A stretch of DNA of 64,000 nt, from the NCBI GenBank assembly GCA_039023545.1, contig JBCHKQ010000001.1:310001-374000 (forward strand), written 5' to 3'. The stretch is from Spirochaetia bacterium 38H-sp. GTDB lineage: Bacteria > Spirochaetota > Spirochaetia > Winmispirales > Winmispiraceae. Numbering within the stretch: position 1 is the first letter of the stretch; each line of letters starts with the position of its first letter. Below the pieces are notes generated by a model, which had not been told where the DNA came from, did no database searches, and saw only the letters and a program-made list of their open reading frames with translations. The position numbers and the translations under genes are program-made. This document shows positions 63,293-64,000 of the stretch, in pieces.

Positions 63293-64000
63293 GTGGCTCA
63301 GTTACAGGGAAAAGTAATACCTATTCCTATAGAAGATGAGATAAAAAACTCTTATCTCAATTATGCTATGTCCGTAATAGTAAGTCGTGCTCTTCCAGAT
63401 GCAAGAGATGGTTTAAAACCTGTACAGCGAAGAATTCTTTATGCAATGTATGAGATGGGGCTTAGGCATGATAGGGCCTATAAGAAGTGCGGACGCATAG
63501 TAGGAGATGTTCTTGGAAAATATCATCCTCATGGAGATCAGAGTATATATGATGCTCTTGTAAGGCTTGCTCAAGATTTTTCTTTAAGATATCCAATGGT
63601 TATAGGACAGGGGAACTTTGGTTCTGTTGATGGAGATCCTCCGGCTGCAATGAGATATACGGAGGCAAAGCTTCAGAAAATTGCTGAAGAAATGCTAAAG
63701 GATATAAATAAGGAAACAGTAGATTTTATACCAAACTATGATGATAGTCTTAAAGAACCTTCTGTATTGCCGGCTGCTGTTCCTTATCTTCTTGTAAACG
63801 GGGTGAGTGGGATTGCTGTGGGAATGGCTACCAATATGGCTCCGCATAATTTGAATGAGGTTGCAAAGGCTATTTCGGCATATATAAAAAATCCAAATAT
63901 AAAAGATAAGGAGCTATTGAAATATATAAAAGGTCCGGATTTTCCTACAGGAGGTATAATATACGGACTAAAAGGAATAAGAAGTTCTTATCTTACCGGT
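63293..64000 (+). CDS. gyrA: DNA gyrase subunit A, N-terminal part (runs off window)
   Basis: 236 residues visible, frame open to the window end. GTG start at 63293 with AAGGAG upstream, 14 nt after gyr[42 protein letters not shown] is typical; the catalytic tyrosine is Tyr122 in [10 protein letters not shown]. coli numbering applies without gaps, and position 83 is Gln (GDQSIYD) instead of the common Ser. Confidence 0.97.
   Translation, partial: MAQLQGKVIPIPIEDEIKNSYLNYAMSVIVSRALPDARDGLKPVQRRILYAMYEMGLRHDRAYKKCGRIVGDVLGKYHPHGDQSIYDALVRLAQDFSLRYPMVIGQGNFGSVDGDPPAAMRYTEAKLQKIAEEMLKDINKETVDFIPNYDDSLKEPSVLPAAVPYLLVNGVSGIAVGMATNMAPHNLNEVAKAISAYIKNPNIKDKELLKYIKGPDFPTGGIIYGLKGIRSSYLTG

Overview
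The window is about 64 kb of a low-GC bacterial chromosome that spans the replication origin. Everything points to a spirochaete (Spirochaetota, probably Spirochaetales). The dnaA-dnaN-recF-DUF721 block and the rpmH-rnpA-yidD-yidC-jag block lie close together. ProRS is of the archaeal/eukaryotic-like type. There are several PEGA-like envelope proteins, a DUF4954-like protein, many signal-peptide beta-barrel proteins without close recognisable family, and an RsbU/RsbV/RsbW partner-switching set. Species cannot be named from sequence alone. No rRNA, CRISPR array, prophage or insertion sequence is visible.

Layout, left to right. 0-5.6 kb (+): the end of a DUF4954-like gene, then a four-gene partner-switching operon (membrane GAF-PP2C phosphatase, STAS antagonist, GHKL kinase, unknown protein). 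5.6-11.3 kb (-): NAD-dependent epimerase, recR, ybaB, dnaX, a PTS EIIA-domain protein and a CPA2 antiporter. 11.35-12.2 kb: SRP RNA plus five tRNAs, including all four Ser isoacceptors. 12.2-18.7 kb (-): a regulated LolCDE/MacB-like envelope operon with its own winged-helix regulator, LolA-like protein and predicted beta-barrel proteins. 18.9-24.5 kb (-): a complete Opp/Dpp-type ABC importer. 24.9-28.3 kb (+): an SDR and a long coiled-coil/TPR protein. 28.4-32.8 kb (-): two tandem copies of a [PEGA-like envelope protein + lipoprotein] module. 32.8-37.4 kb: SDR plus polytopic membrane protein (-), divergent from a pair of membrane proteins (+). 37.4-40.2 kb: ogt (-), proS and a small beta-barrel protein (+). 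40.2-46.9 kb (-): DAACS symporter, unknown, GH13, bifunctional nuclease, GGDEF, lysA. 47-56.7 kb (-): one long tight run, rpmH-rnpA-yidD-yidC-jag-gcvH-ugd-ahcY-metK-DUF218-Wzi-like. 56.8-61.0 kb (-): dnaA-dnaN-recF-DUF721. 61.4-64 kb (+): gyrB and the start of gyrA. The likely oriC is the dnaN-dnaA gap (inverted perfect DnaA boxes, AT-rich core), with a second DnaA-box region between dnaA and gyrB.

The most unusual signal is a dispersed intergenic element found twelve times. It is the octamer ACCGAACG directly abutting a hairpin whose stem sequence differs in every copy, usually followed by a T run. Some copies are plausible terminators, but others sit between divergent gene starts where no gene ends. 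By eye, the orientation of the octamer follows local strand composition (ACCGAACG on whichever strand is A/C-rich). Other notable points are an A9 slippery run in dnaX with stop codons just downstream in both shifted frames, strong promoters placed so that transcripts would begin at the start codon (possible leaderless mRNAs), a palindromic operator under the envelope-operon promoter, and three LacI-like operators around the Opp promoter.
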